Shown here: in pieces, positions 45,698 through 55,651 of the stretch
How positions within the stretch are numbered: the stretch's first letter is position 1
How the letters are laid out: each line of letters starts with the position of its first letter
NCBI RefSeq assembly: GCF_016464305.1
Contig: NZ_JAEIOJ010000001.1
Coordinates: 456,685-520,684, forward strand
DNA from: Umezawaea beigongshangensis
GTDB lineage: Bacteria > Actinomycetota > Actinomycetes > Mycobacteriales > Pseudonocardiaceae
Direction of reading: 5' to 3'
DNA length: 64,000 nt
Program-made: the position numbers and the translations under genes
Notes under the pieces: generated by a model
What the model saw: only the letters and a program-made list of their open reading frames with translations
Told to the model about the DNA's origin: nothing
Databases searched by the model: none

Positions 45698-46768
45698 CTA
45701 GCGCCCCCCGAAGACGTAGCCGCGCCGCCGCACGAGCAGCACGAAGCACGGCACGCCCAGCGCGGCCGTGATGACGCCGAGCGGGAGTTCCTGCGGGGCC
45801 GCGAACAGCCGCGCCGCCACGTCGACCCACACCAGGAACACCGCCCCGGCCAGCGGTGCGACGAGCAGCACCCGGCGGTGGTCCGAGCCGACGACGAGCC
45901 GCACGACGTGCGGGAGCATCAGCCCGACGAACCCCACCGCGCCGCTGACGGCCACCACGACGCCGGTCATGGCGGCCGTGACGACGAACAGCCGCCGCCG
46001 CAACGCCTCCGGGTCGAGCCCGAGCGTCGTGGCCGTCTCGTCGCCCATCGACAGCGCGTTGAGCGGTCGCGCGCAGGTCAGCAGGTAGCCGCAACCACCG
46101 GCGACGACCGCGGTCGCGATCGGCAGGTGGGTCCAGGTGACGCCGCCGAGGCTGCCGAGCAGCCAGAACAGCGCCGAGCGGGCGGCCTCGCCGTTGGGGG
46201 CGCGGAACACCAGCAGCGTGGTGATCGCGGAGAAGCCGTAGGCCATGGCCGTGCCGGTGAGCACGAGCCGCAGCGGGGAGAGGCCCTGCGCGGTGCGGGC
46301 GGTGACGTAGACCAGGGCCGTCGCGCCGAGCGCGGAGAGGAACGCGGCCGTGGACAGCGCGTAGATCCCGAGCGAGGCGAACACGCCGAACGCGGCGACG
46401 GCCGTGGCCCCGACCGACGCGCCGGAGGAGATGCCCAGGACGAACGGGTCGGCGAGCGCGTTGCGGACCATCGCCTGCACCACGACGCCGACCGCGCTGA
46501 GGCCCGCTCCCACCACGGCGGCCAGCAGCACGCGCGGCAGCCGGATGTCCCAGACGATGCGGTACTGCCCGACCTCGGCGGGTTCGATCTGCGCGCCGGT
46601 GACGGCGGCGTGCAGCAGTCGCAGCACCTGCCCCGGCGGCACGGAGACCGGCCCGAGCGCGACCCCGCAGACCACGGACGCGGCGAGCACGGCGAGCAGG
46701 GCGACGAGCAGCGGTCCGAGCCGCGACCGCGCGGCGGGTGCTGGTGGTGCGGACGGTCTGACGGACAC
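45698..46768 (-). CDS. Iron-siderophore ABC transporter permease (FecCD family)
   Basis: A 356-residue polytopic permease of the FecCD/BtuC family with about ten hydrophobic segments. It has RLPRVLLAAVVGAGLSAVGVV early, the LADPFVLGISSGASVG signature, and GFVGLMLPHVVRLVVGSDHR near the cytoplasmic coupling helix. Only one permease gene is present, so it likely forms a homodimer. GTG 46768 has GAAAGGG upstream. First gene of the operon permease-ATPase-binding protein-FhuF. Confidence 0.92.
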   Translation of the reverse strand: MSVRPSAPPAPAARSRLGPLLVALLAVLAASVVCGVALGPVSVPPGQVLRLLHAAVTGAQIEPAEVGQYRIVWDIRLPRVLLAAVVGAGLSAVGVVVQAMVRNALADPFVLGISSGASVGATAVAAFGVFASLGIYALSTAAFLSALGATALVYVTARTAQGLSPLRLVLTGTAMAYGFSAITTLLVFRAPNGEAARSALFWLLGSLGGVTWTHLPIATAVVAGGCGYLLTCARPLNALSMGDETATTLGLDPEALRRRLFVVTAAMTGVVVAVSGAVGFVGLMLPHVVRLVVGSDHRRVLLVAPLAGAVFLVWVDVAARLFAAPQELPLGVITAALGVPCFVLLVRRRGYVFGGR

Positions 46769-47078
46769 CGTGGCCCTTTCGACCGGGCCTTCGAGGTGTC
46801 CCGCGCACGCCGCCAGGACCCCGTCCCCGCGGACCACGGCAGGAGTGGAGGTTCACGAACCGCCGCTCGCGGGTGATCGGGCTCGTCTGCTGCTGGAGCA
46901 GACCCACCGTTGCGGGTCAGCGCCGGATTTCGACCGGCTTCCCCCACGTGCGACGTTCCGATGCTGGTGTGCCGCGCCCGTCCGTGTCAACACCGCGTGG
47001 TCCGGGCCACTGCGCGCGCACGCGAGAGCGGCCCCCGGCACACGTGCCGGGGGCCGCTCTGCGACGTGCTGGAGCCGG
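46769..47078. other. Promoter region of the iron-uptake operon
   Basis: 310 bp between leuB and the permease. It contains an inverted repeat GGTTC-AC-GAACC at 46850-46861, about 80 bp before the permease start, which could be an operator, and the leuB terminator at 47025-47060. No clear DtxR/IdeR iron box (TTAGGTTAGSCTAACCTAA) was seen. No gene. Confidence 0.5.
47025..47060. terminator. leuB terminator
   Basis: Perfect 16-bp stem (47025-47040 with 47045-47060) and 4-nt loop, 18 bp past the leuB stop on the minus strand. Confidence 0.88.
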
Positions 47079-48119
47079 TCAGGCCCCCGTGCGGACGTTC
47101 GACGAGACCAGGGCCGCCAGGCGGTCGCCGATCGCGTAGGTGGCTCCCGGCGACTGGTGGTCGCGGGTCGCCAGGTCGAACGCCACGGACGCCTCGATGC
47201 GGCGAGCCGCCTCGCTCTCGCCGAGGTGGTCGAGCATCAGCGCCACGGACAGGACCGCGGCCGTGGGGTCGGCGATGCCCTGACCCGCGATGTCCGGCGC
47301 GCTGCCGTGCACCGGCTCGAACATGCTCGGGTTGCGCCGGGTCACGTCGAGGTTGCCGCTGGCGGCCAGACCGATGCCGCCGGTCACCGCGGCGGCGAGG
47401 TCGGTGAGGATGTCGCCGAACAGGTTGTCGGTGACGATCACGTCGTAGCGAGCGGGATCGGTCACCAGGTGGATCGTCGCCGCGTCGACGTGCTGGTAGG
47501 CCACCGTCACGTCGGGGTGCTGCAAGGACACCTCCTCCACCACGCGCGACCACAGCGAGCCGGCGTGGGTGAGGACGTTGGTCTTGTGCACGAGGGTCAG
47601 GTGGCGGCGCGGACGGTTGGCGGCGCGGGTGAACGCGTCCCGCACCACCCGCTCGACGCCGAACGAGGTGTTGATGCTGACCTCGGTGGCGATCTCGTGC
47701 GGGGTGTCCTTGCGCAGCAGGCCGCCGTTGCCCGCGTACAGGCCCTCGGTCCCCTCGCGCACGACCACCATGTCGATCTCGGGCGGGTCGGCGATTGGGC
47801 TCTTCACACCGGGGTACAGCCTGGCCGGGCGGAGGTTGACGTGGTGGTCGAGTTCGAAGCGCAGCCGCAGCAGCAGGCCGCGCTCCAGGATTCCGCTCGG
47901 CACCGACGGGTCACCCACCGCGCCGAGCAGGATGGCGTCGTGCTGGCGGAGTTCGCCCAGCACCGACTCCGGCAACAACTCTCCCGTGGCGTGCCAGCGC
48001 GCCGCGCCGAGGTCATAGCGGGTGATCTCCGCTGCTGGAACGACCTCGCCGAGCACCTTGAGTGCCTCGGCGACGACCTCGGGCCCGATCCCGTCTCCTG
48101 GGATCACCGCGAGCCGCAT
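47079..48119 (-). CDS. leuB: 3-isopropylmalate dehydrogenase
   Basis: NAD-dependent decarboxylating dehydrogenase of leucine synthesis; it also serves the citramalate route to isoleucine. 346 residues starting [20 protein letters not shown]. It has [12 protein letters not shown], the [12 protein letters not shown] catalytic Lys region and [22 protein letters not shown], and ends with the NAD loop [19 protein letters not shown] (quoted: [13 protein letters not shown]). ATG 48119 has GGGAGG upstream; an upstream GTG (48125) is also possible. Two TCCC-N6-CGGGA sites lie upstream. Confidence 0.97.
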   Translation of the reverse strand: MRLAVIPGDGIGPEVVAEALKVLGEVVPAAEITRYDLGAARWHATGELLPESVLGELRQHDAILLGAVGDPSVPSGILERGLLLRLRFELDHHVNLRPARLYPGVKSPIADPPEIDMVVVREGTEGLYAGNGGLLRKDTPHEIATEVSINTSFGVERVVRDAFTRAANRPRRHLTLVHKTNVLTHAGSLWSRVVEEVSLQHPDVTVAYQHVDAATIHLVTDPARYDVIVTDNLFGDILTDLAAAVTGGIGLAASGNLDVTRRNPSMFEPVHGSAPDIAGQGIADPTAAVLSVALMLDHLGESEAARRIEASVAFDLATRDHQSPGATYAIGDRLAALVSSNVRTGA

Positions 48120-48139
48120 CCACACACCTCCCGCGTATC

Positions 48140-48158
48140 GGTCCCACGAAACGGGACG
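48140..48158. promoter_or_regulatory. Candidate NdgR/LtbR site, leuB proximal
   Basis: 19-bp element GGTCCCACGAAACGGGACG with the core TCCC-N6-CGGGA, 21 bp before the leuB ATG; shares the core with 35498-35516. Confidence 0.55.
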
Positions 48159-48225
48159 TCTTCCTGGCGAAAGGTTACCGTCCTGAGCACGTTCCACCGC
48201 ATCCCGGACACGCTTTCGGGGTGAT

Positions 48226-48246
48226 GTGTCCCGTACTGCGGGACAC
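48226..48246. promoter_or_regulatory. Candidate NdgR/LtbR site, leuB distal
   Basis: Perfect 8-bp inverted repeat GTGTCCCG-TACTG-CGGGACAC with the core TCCC-N6-CGGGA, about 107 bp before leuB and 87 bp from the proximal site (eight helical turns), compatible with looping. Confidence 0.6.
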
Positions 48247-49050
48247 CCGTTCGGTCCACACGGCACTTTCGTGGTCACCCGGAGGAGACACTAGGCGGAC
48301 AGAACCCGGACCGGCGGGGCAAATGCCTGTCGATACGGGTCCGGCGGCCGCGATCAGGACGCGCGGCCGTCGCCTCCACCGCGCACCCGCACGACGCGCG
48401 CGCTCCCACCGGCGGCGTCGTGCGGGTCGAGCACGAGCAGCGAGTCGGTCCCGTCCTCGCGAGCGCCGCGGCGTCGCGCCGGGAGTCCGGCCGCCGGTCG
48501 CCCGTGGTGCCGGCGTTGACGTGCGGGACCGTGTCGACGCCAGGGTCGTGCCGGGTGCCCCGGAGCTCCAGCACGCTCACCGGCGAGCGGTACGCCCCCG
48601 AGTCCGAGCCCGGCCCGGCAGCGGCAGGACGCGGTGGGGGGAACTGGCGCGGCACGTCGCACTGGAGCGTCCGGAGGGTGGAGCGGCCGTCTCGACGGTG
48701 CCGGGGACGCGCCGCACGCGCGCCAGCACCTGGTCGCCCGGCGCCGCCGGTGCGTCGATCCGGCCGCTGGCGACGCGGTCGGAGCGACGATCGGGCCGGT
48801 ACCGGTCGAGGTGGACCGCACGCCGGTGGGCGAGGACGCCGCCGGCGTTCCACTGAGGACGGAGCGGTCGTTGCCGCTGCCGACCCGCGCGGAGGAGATC
48901 GCGTCACCGGGCGCGGCGACGCCCGGCCCGGCGTTCTCCTCCCCGGTGTGCGCGCCGACGGCGGTGCCGCGCCCACCGCGGCACCCGGTCGACCTCGTGG
49001 CTGGAACCCGATCCGCGAGGAGAGCTGTCGTCAACCCGTTCGCCGATCGG
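48247..49050. other. Gene-poor segment, possible decayed gene
   Basis: About 800 bp with only low-complexity Arg/Pro/Gly ORFs on both strands. The best minus-strand reading (~48350-49034) has short protein-like stretches such as DSLLVLDPHDAAGGSARVV and LRTLQCDVPRQFPPP in different frames, which could be frameshifted remains of a gene. I cannot assign a family. Confidence 0.35.
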
Positions 49051-49560
49051 TCAACTCGGCCAGTGGACGTCCACCCCGTCCGGTTTCGCGACCTTCCTCT
49101 CCCGGGTGGAGAGCCACCACGCCGCGACGAACATCAGGCCGGTGAGCACGCAGAGGTAGGGCACGCCCGTGGTGTTGAGGAGACCGCCGCCCAGGACGCC
49201 CACCAACTGCCACACCGCGCCGAACACGCCCAGCCAGACGAGGCCGCGCCACCCGTCGGTCCTGCCCACGACGAGGGCGGCGACGACGGACAGTCCGATC
49301 TGGACGATCCACCCGTACTGGAACCAGCTGTCGGGAAAGACGTTCCACCACGTCCGATCCGCGGAGTAGCCGAAGCGGTCGATCATGTCGACCTGCTCCT
49401 CGCGGAAGGTGAGGAAGAACGGGTCGCGGATGTCGGAGGGCCACCACGGGAGGAGGAGCAGCATCGTGATCGTGAGGGCCGCGGAGACCCAGGCGAGCGT
49501 GCGAGCGGCGACGTCGCCGTTCTCGGCCACCCAGGAACGGGCAGCTGGTCCGGTGTTCAT
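49051..49560 (-). CDS. Small membrane protein of unknown function
   Basis: A 169-residue protein with four predicted membrane helices: residues ~20-40 (TLAWVSAALTITMLLLLPWW), ~82-98 (GWIVQIGLSVVAALVVG), ~103-125 and ~130-148. The long loop between helices 1 and 2 is aromatic/acidic (DPFFLTFREEQVDMIDRFGY, WWNVFPDSWFQYGW). I do not recognise the family. Monocistronic, between serA and the empty segment. Confidence 0.75.
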   Translation of the reverse strand: MNTGPAARSWVAENGDVAARTLAWVSAALTITMLLLLPWWPSDIRDPFFLTFREEQVDMIDRFGYSADRTWWNVFPDSWFQYGWIVQIGLSVVAALVVGRTDGWRGLVWLGVFGAVWQLVGVLGGGLLNTTGVPYLCVLTGLMFVAAWWLSTRERKVAKPDGVDVHWPS

Positions 49561-49700
49561 GAGGGTGAATCTTGAAGGTTCACCCGTCCGAGAAGGTGGT
49601 CCGGCTCACAGCTCCACCCGATCGGCCCAACGATTCGTGGCACGTGCGAACGGGGCCGCCGTCGCGAGTGCGACGGCGGCCCCGTGAACGGTGGTCCGGA

Positions 49701-51299
49701 CTACTCGAAGTTCACCGCGCGCACCGTGCGGGCGCCGACCGACGCGCCGATCGGGTCGAGCACGGCGGTGTCGACGGGACGGTCCACGCGCAGCAGCATG
49801 AAGGCGTCGGCGCCGTCCTTCGTCTGGCTGATCTGCGCGGCCTCGACGTTGACCCCGGCCTCGCCGAGCAGCGTGCCGACGGTGCCCATGACGCCGGGAC
49901 GGTCCGAGTACTCCAGCAGCAGCACGTTGCCCTCGGCGCGCAGGTCGAAGCTCCGGCCGTTCACGCCGACGAGCTTCTCGACCTGGTCCAGGCCGCTCAG
50001 CGTGCCCGACACGGTGATCACCGAGCCGTCGGCCTGCACGGCCCGCACGGTGACGAGGCTGCGGTGGTTGGCGCTCTCCGTCTCCTTCACGGTGTCGACG
50101 GCGACACCCAGGTCGGCGGCGAGGTTCGGCGCGTTGACGAACGTCACCTGGCTCTCCACCACACCGGAGAACACCCCGCGCAGCGCGGCCAGCGGCAGCA
50201 CCGAGACGTCCTCGTTGGACAGTTCGCCGCGCACCTCCAGCGTCACCGACGTGGGCGCCTTCGACGACAGGGCGGCCACGACCGTGCCGAGCTTCTGCAC
50301 CAGCGACAGGTACGGGCGGACCTCCTCGCCGACGACACCGCCGCCCTGCACGTTGACGGCGTCCGGCACGAACTCGCCGCGCAGCGCCAGCAGCACCGAG
50401 CGCGCCACGTCGGTGCCCGCGCGGTCCTGGGCCTCCGAGGTGGAGGCGCCCAGGTGCGGGGTGACCACGACGCCGGGCACGCCGAACAGCGGGCTGGAGG
50501 TGGTGGGCTCGGTGACGAACACGTCGATGCCCGCGCCGCCGACCTGGCCGCTGCGGACGGCCTCGGCGAGCGCGGCCTCGTCGATCAGGCCGCCGCGGGC
50601 GGCGTTGACGACGATGATGCCGCGCTTGGCCTTCGCCAGCTGCTCGGCGCCGATGAGACCCTTGGTCTCCGGCGTCTTCGGCAGGTGGATGGAGACGAAG
50701 TCGGCGCGCTCCAGCAGCTCGTCCAGGCTCACCAGCTCGATGCCGAGCTGGGCGGCGCGGGCCGGGGCGACGTAGGGGTCGTACGCGATGAGCGTGACCC
50801 CGAACGCGGCGAGGCGGGCGGCGAACAGCTGGCCGATCTTGCCGAGGCCGACGACGCCGACGGTCTTGCCGAGCACCTCGACGCCGTTGAAGGAGCTGCG
50901 CTTCCACTCGCCGGACTGGAGGCTCGCGTTGGCGGCGGGCACCTGGCGGGCGACCGACAGCAGCAGCGCGACGGCGTGCTCGGCGGCGGAGACGATGTTC
51001 GAGGTCGGCGCGTTGACGACCATGACGCCGCGCTGGGTGGCCGCGGGGACCTCGACGTTGTCCAGGCCCACCCCCGCCCTGGCGACGACCTTGAGCCGGG
51101 TGGTGGCGCCGAGGACCTCGGCGTCGACCTTGGTGGCGGAGCGGACGAGCAGCGCGTCCGCCTCGGCGACGGCCTCCAGCAGGGCGGGGCGATCGGTGCC
51201 GTCGACGTGGCGCACCTCGACCTCGTCGCCGAAGACGTCGAGCACGGACGGTGCGAGCTTTTCGGCGATCAGGACGACGGGTCGACTCGTGTTGCTCAC
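49701..51299 (-). CDS. serA: D-3-phosphoglycerate dehydrogenase
   Basis: First step of serine synthesis. The 532-residue type I form has a substrate/NAD core (1-~310, VGVVGLGKIGQLFA, NAARGGLIDEAALAEA, VTPHLGASTSEAQDRAG with the catalytic His), an intervening ASB domain (~315-455) and a C-terminal ACT domain (~460-532, LLEYSDRPGVMGTVGTLLGEAGVN) for serine feedback. The start is GTG 51299; its GGGAG ribosome-binding site is inside a predicted stem (51307-51336). Confidence 0.97.
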   Translation of the reverse strand: MSNTSRPVVLIAEKLAPSVLDVFGDEVEVRHVDGTDRPALLEAVAEADALLVRSATKVDAEVLGATTRLKVVARAGVGLDNVEVPAATQRGVMVVNAPTSNIVSAAEHAVALLLSVARQVPAANASLQSGEWKRSSFNGVEVLGKTVGVVGLGKIGQLFAARLAAFGVTLIAYDPYVAPARAAQLGIELVSLDELLERADFVSIHLPKTPETKGLIGAEQLAKAKRGIIVVNAARGGLIDEAALAEAVRSGQVGGAGIDVFVTEPTTSSPLFGVPGVVVTPHLGASTSEAQDRAGTDVARSVLLALRGEFVPDAVNVQGGGVVGEEVRPYLSLVQKLGTVVAALSSKAPTSVTLEVRGELSNEDVSVLPLAALRGVFSGVVESQVTFVNAPNLAADLGVAVDTVKETESANHRSLVTVRAVQADGSVITVSGTLSGLDQVEKLVGVNGRSFDLRAEGNVLLLEYSDRPGVMGTVGTLLGEAGVNVEAAQISQTKDGADAFMLLRVDRPVDTAVLDPIGASVGARTVRAVNFE

Positions 51300-51306
51300 G
51301 GACGTG

Positions 51307-51336
51307 GCTCCCAGAGATCAGGTCGGAGGTGGGAGC
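51307..51336 (-). promoter_or_regulatory. Hairpin sequestering the serA ribosome-binding site
   Basis: Inverted repeat GCTCCCA/TGGGAGC (51307-51313 with 51330-51336). The arm nearer the gene includes GGGAG, 8 nt before the GTG, so the stem would block initiation. May be translational control or coincidence. Confidence 0.4.
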
Positions 51337-51602
51337 GCGGGCCACAACGGTCGGACGTCGCAGTCGAAACCCGCGCCGACCGGCCACGACAATGTGTCCG
51401 GACTGTTAACGAGTCTAGTCAGCGGACCAGCGGGAGTCCCGCACGGGTAGCCGAGCCCACCAGGTGGGACGGCGAGCAGGACACCCGAGCACAAACCCGA
51501 CCAAGCCCGCCCACAGCTCAACTCGGGGTGCCTGGACGCTCAGCTCAAGGTGCCTGAACGCTCAACTCAGCGCGCCGGAGGCGCGGCAATCCGGCGCAGC
51601 GC
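51337..51602. other. serA upstream region
   Basis: Holds the serA promoter region (AT-richer stretch with GTTAAC around 51400-51415) and the 22-bp repeats at 51516-51570. No gene is visible. Confidence 0.4.
51516..51570. repeat. 22-bp tandem repeat, 2.5 copies
   Basis: Units GCTCAACTCGGGGTGCCTGGAC (51516-51537; quoted as GCTCAACTCGG, GGTGCCTGGAC) and a second unit at 51538-51559 differing at 4 positions, then half a unit. Non-coding, between DUF397 and serA. Confidence 0.8.
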
Positions 51603-51869
51603 TCACCACGGCTCGTCGAACTCGCCGTCCTTCGCCCCCGCGATGAAGGCGTCCCACTCGGCCGGGGTGAAGACCAGGACCGGACCGTCGGGGTGGGCGC
51701 TGTTGCGCATCGCCACGTAGGTCACGCCGTCGGTGTGCTCGACGAACGCGATCTCCACGTGCTCCCCGTCCGGGTCGCCCTCGTCGCTGCGCAGCCAGTC
51801 CGCCTCGCGCAGGTCGAGCTTGCCGCGCACGTGAGCCTTGTCGTCGTAGATCGGCGCGCTCTCCGTCAT
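51603..51869 (-). CDS. DUF397 domain protein
   Basis: An 88-residue protein with the actinobacterial DUF397 pattern: ADWLRSDEG (W-x-K/R-S), VEIAFVEH, VAMRNSAHPDGPVLVFTPAEWDAFI (quoted: VAMRNSAHPDGP; FTPAEWDAFI). These proteins usually pair with XRE-family regulators, as with the BldB/AbaA-like and WhiJ-type systems; here no partner is adjacent. ATG 51869 is chosen because TATACC lies 7 bp upstream (51877-51882 on the opposite strand), a plausible -10 for a leaderless message. Confidence 0.88.
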   Translation of the reverse strand: MTESAPIYDDKAHVRGKLDLREADWLRSDEGDPDGEHVEIAFVEHTDGVTYVAMRNSAHPDGPVLVFTPAEWDAFIAGAKDGEFDEPW

Positions 51870-51884
51870 GCCCCCAGGTATACC

Positions 51885-51915
51885 GGAGCCCGTGGCGCTG
51901 CACGCCACGGGCTCC
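51885..51915. terminator. ilvBNC operon terminator
   Basis: Perfect 13-bp stem GGAGCCCGTGGCG/CGCCACGGGCTCC with a 5-nt loop, 29 bp past the ilvC stop. Confidence 0.88.
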
Positions 51916-51944
51916 GTCTTCGCGCTGAGACCGACAGCCGCAGG

Positions 51945-53510
<1,566 letters not shown>

Positions 53511-53511
<1 letters not shown>

Positions 53512-55352
53512 CAGACGTCGTCCTCGTCGAACAGGGGGCGGATGCCCCGCGCTGCCATGATCTCGCTGTTGCCGGTGCCCGCCGCGACCATCGGCCACAC
53601 CTGGGCGTCCTTGCCGACGACGAAGTCGATGACGACCGGGCGGTCGTCGATCTCCATCGCCTGCCGGATCACGTCGTCCACGGTGTCGCGGGACTCGGCG
53701 CGCAGACCGGCGCAGCCCATGGCCTCGCCGAGCAGCTTGAAGTCCGGGATGCGGTGCTTGTGCGTGCCCAGGTCGGTCTGCGAGTAGCGGCCGTCGTAGA
53801 ACAGGTTCTGCCACTGGCGGACCATGCCCAGGTTGCCGTTGTTGATGACGGCGACCTTGATGGGCAGTCCCTCGATGGCGCAGGTGGCGAGCTCCTGGTT
53901 GGTCATCTGGAAGCAGCCGTCGCCGTCGATGGCCCACACCTGCTTGTCGGGCGCGCCGGCCTTGGCGCCCATCGCGGCGGGCACAGCGAAGCCCATCGTG
54001 CCGAGTCCGCCGGAGTTGATCCACGACCGCGGGTTCTCGTACTTGATGAACTGCGCCGCCCACATCTGGTGCTGCCCCACGCCCGCCGTGTAGAGCGCGT
54101 CCGGCCCGACGAGCTGACCGATGCGCTCGATGACGAACTGCGGTGACAGCGTGCCGTCGGCGGGCCAGTCGTAGCCCAGCGGGAACGTCTCGCGCAGCGA
54201 GTTCAGCTGCTCCCACCACGGCGTCAGGTCGACCGGCTTGGCCGCGCCCTCCCGCTCGGCGCGGATCGCGTCGATCAGCTCGGTGATGATCTCCTTGCAG
54301 TCGCCCACGATCGGCACGTCGGCGCGGCGGTTCTTGGAGATCTCCGCCGGGTCGATGTCGGCGTGGACGACCTTCGCGTCCGGCGCGAACGACGACAGCT
54401 GACCGGTGACCCGGTCGTCGAAGCGGGCGCCGAGCGCGACGAGCAGGTCGGCCTGCTGCATCGCGGCGACCGCGCCGACGCTGCCGTGCATCCCCGGCAT
54501 GCCCATGTGCTGCGGGTGGGAGTCGGGGAAGGCGCCCTTGGCCATCAGCGTGGTGACCACGGGGATGCCGGTCTCCTCGGCCAGGCGCAGCAGCTCGGCC
54601 GACGCGCCGGCCTTGATGACGCCGCCACCGACGTAGAGCACGGGCTTGCGCGACGCGGCGACGAGCTTCGCCGCCTCGCGGACCTGCTTGCCGTGCGGGC
54701 GCGTCGTCGGGCGGTAGCCCGGCAGGCGCATCTCCGGCGGCCAGGAGAAGGAGGTTATCTCCTGGAGGACGTCCTTGGGGATGTCCACCAGCACCGGGCC
54801 GGGTCGGCCCGTCGACGCCAGGTGGAACGCCTCGGCGATGGCCCGCGGGATCTCCGCCGGGTCGGTGACGAGGACGTTGTGCTTGGTGATCGGCATGGTG
54901 ATGCCGCAGATGTCGGCTTCCTGGAACGCGTCGGTCCCGATCAGCGGCCGGCTCTGCTGGCCGGTGATCGCGACGACGGGCACGGAGTCCATGTTCGCGT
55001 CGGCCAGCGGGGTCACGAGGTTCGTGGCACCGGGACCCGAGGTCGCCATGCAGACGCCGACCCTGCCGGTGGCCTGCGCGTAGCCGGTCGCGGCGTGACC
55101 CGCGCCCTGCTCGTGGCGCACCAGGACGTGTCGCACCTTCGTGGAGTCCAGCAGCGGGTCGTAGGCCGGGAGGATGGTGCCGCCGGGGATGCCGAACACG
55201 ACCTCGCAGCCGACGGCTTCGAGCGAGCGGACGAGCGACTGGGCGCCGGTCACCCGGATCGGAGCTCCGGTCGGCGGGGTCGGTTTGGGCCGCGGTCCAG
55301 GACGGGGCGACGAGGACTCGCCGGGAGCCTGTCGCGAGGGTGCGCTGGTCAT
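53511..55352 (-). CDS. ilvB: Acetolactate synthase large (catalytic) subunit
   Basis: ThDP enzyme, 613 residues. The N-terminal ~32 residues are a Pro/Ser-rich tail. The active-site Glu lies in [20 protein letters not shown], the FAD/central domain in ~200-360, and the ThDP motif [19 protein letters not shown] in the C-terminal domain. First committed step of Val/Leu/Ile synthesis. ATG 55352. The transcript carries a leader peptide and attenuator. Confidence 0.98.
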
Positions 55353-55392
55353 CTGTTTGCCTCGTGGTTCGGATTGCTCTGGTCCGGGCACG

Positions 55393-55433
55393 AAAAAACC
55401 CTCGCCAACCCGGTGTGCGGGTCGTACGAGGGT
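55393..55433 (-). terminator. Attenuator terminator upstream of ilvB
   Basis: Minus strand: ACCCTCG...CGAGGGT stem (55398-55404 with 55427-55433), with an inner ACCCG/CGGGT stem, followed by T6 (55393-55398). Canonical intrinsic terminator about 40 bp before the ilvB ATG. Confidence 0.9.
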
Positions 55434-55434
55434 C

Positions 55435-55474
55435 GCGCGTCGACGCAGCTCGGTCTGCCTAGGCGTCGACGCGC
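55435..55474 (-). promoter_or_regulatory. ilvB leader hairpin
   Basis: Perfect 12-bp stem GCGCGTCGACGC/GCGTCGACGCGC (55435-55446 with 55463-55474). Its 5' arm is part of the leader-peptide coding sequence (RRVDA codons). Confidence 0.8.
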
Positions 55475-55506
55475 CTGGGAAGTACGAGAACGAGCGTGCG
55501 CTGCAT
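55459..55506 (-). CDS. ilvB leader peptide [15 protein letters not shown]
   Basis: A 15-residue ORF with five consecutive branched-chain codons, L-V-L-V-L (CTC GTT CTC GTA CTT). Three of these (GTT, GTA, CTT) are rare in this GC-rich genome, as expected of control codons. Corynebacterium glutamicum ilvBNC has a 15-residue leader with the same logic. The hairpin and terminator follow. Confidence 0.9.
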   Translation of the reverse strand: MQRTLVLVLPRRVDA

Positions 55507-55514
55507 GGGATGGA

Positions 55515-55543
55515 CGGTAAACGTCCAGAACCGCCAGCGTCAA
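55515..55543 (-). promoter_or_regulatory. ilvB promoter
   Basis: Minus strand TTGACG (-35, 55538-55543) with 16-17 bp spacing to TTTACC/TTACCG (-10, 55515-55521), ~9 bp before the leader ATG. GCGGGA-N6-TCCCGC (55548-55565) sits just upstream of the -35 box. Confidence 0.6.
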
Positions 55544-55651
55544 CTCTGCGGGACACCGATCCCGCCATCTGGACACCGGACCAGGGACGACACCCGGTGA
55601 CACCACCCGGCCGATTGAACACCGCGCGGCGCGGAGTGGGACGATGAGGAC

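Noticed and set aside
46850-46861. IdeR/DtxR iron box upstream of the siderophore transporter
   Set aside because: GGTTC-AC-GAACC lacks the TTAGG/CCTAA half-sites of an iron box; kept only as a generic inverted repeat.
48354-49034. Minus-strand 226-codon frame in the leuB upstream gap
   Set aside because: Arg/Pro/Gly low-complexity sequence, no domain or convincing start; at most a decayed gene.
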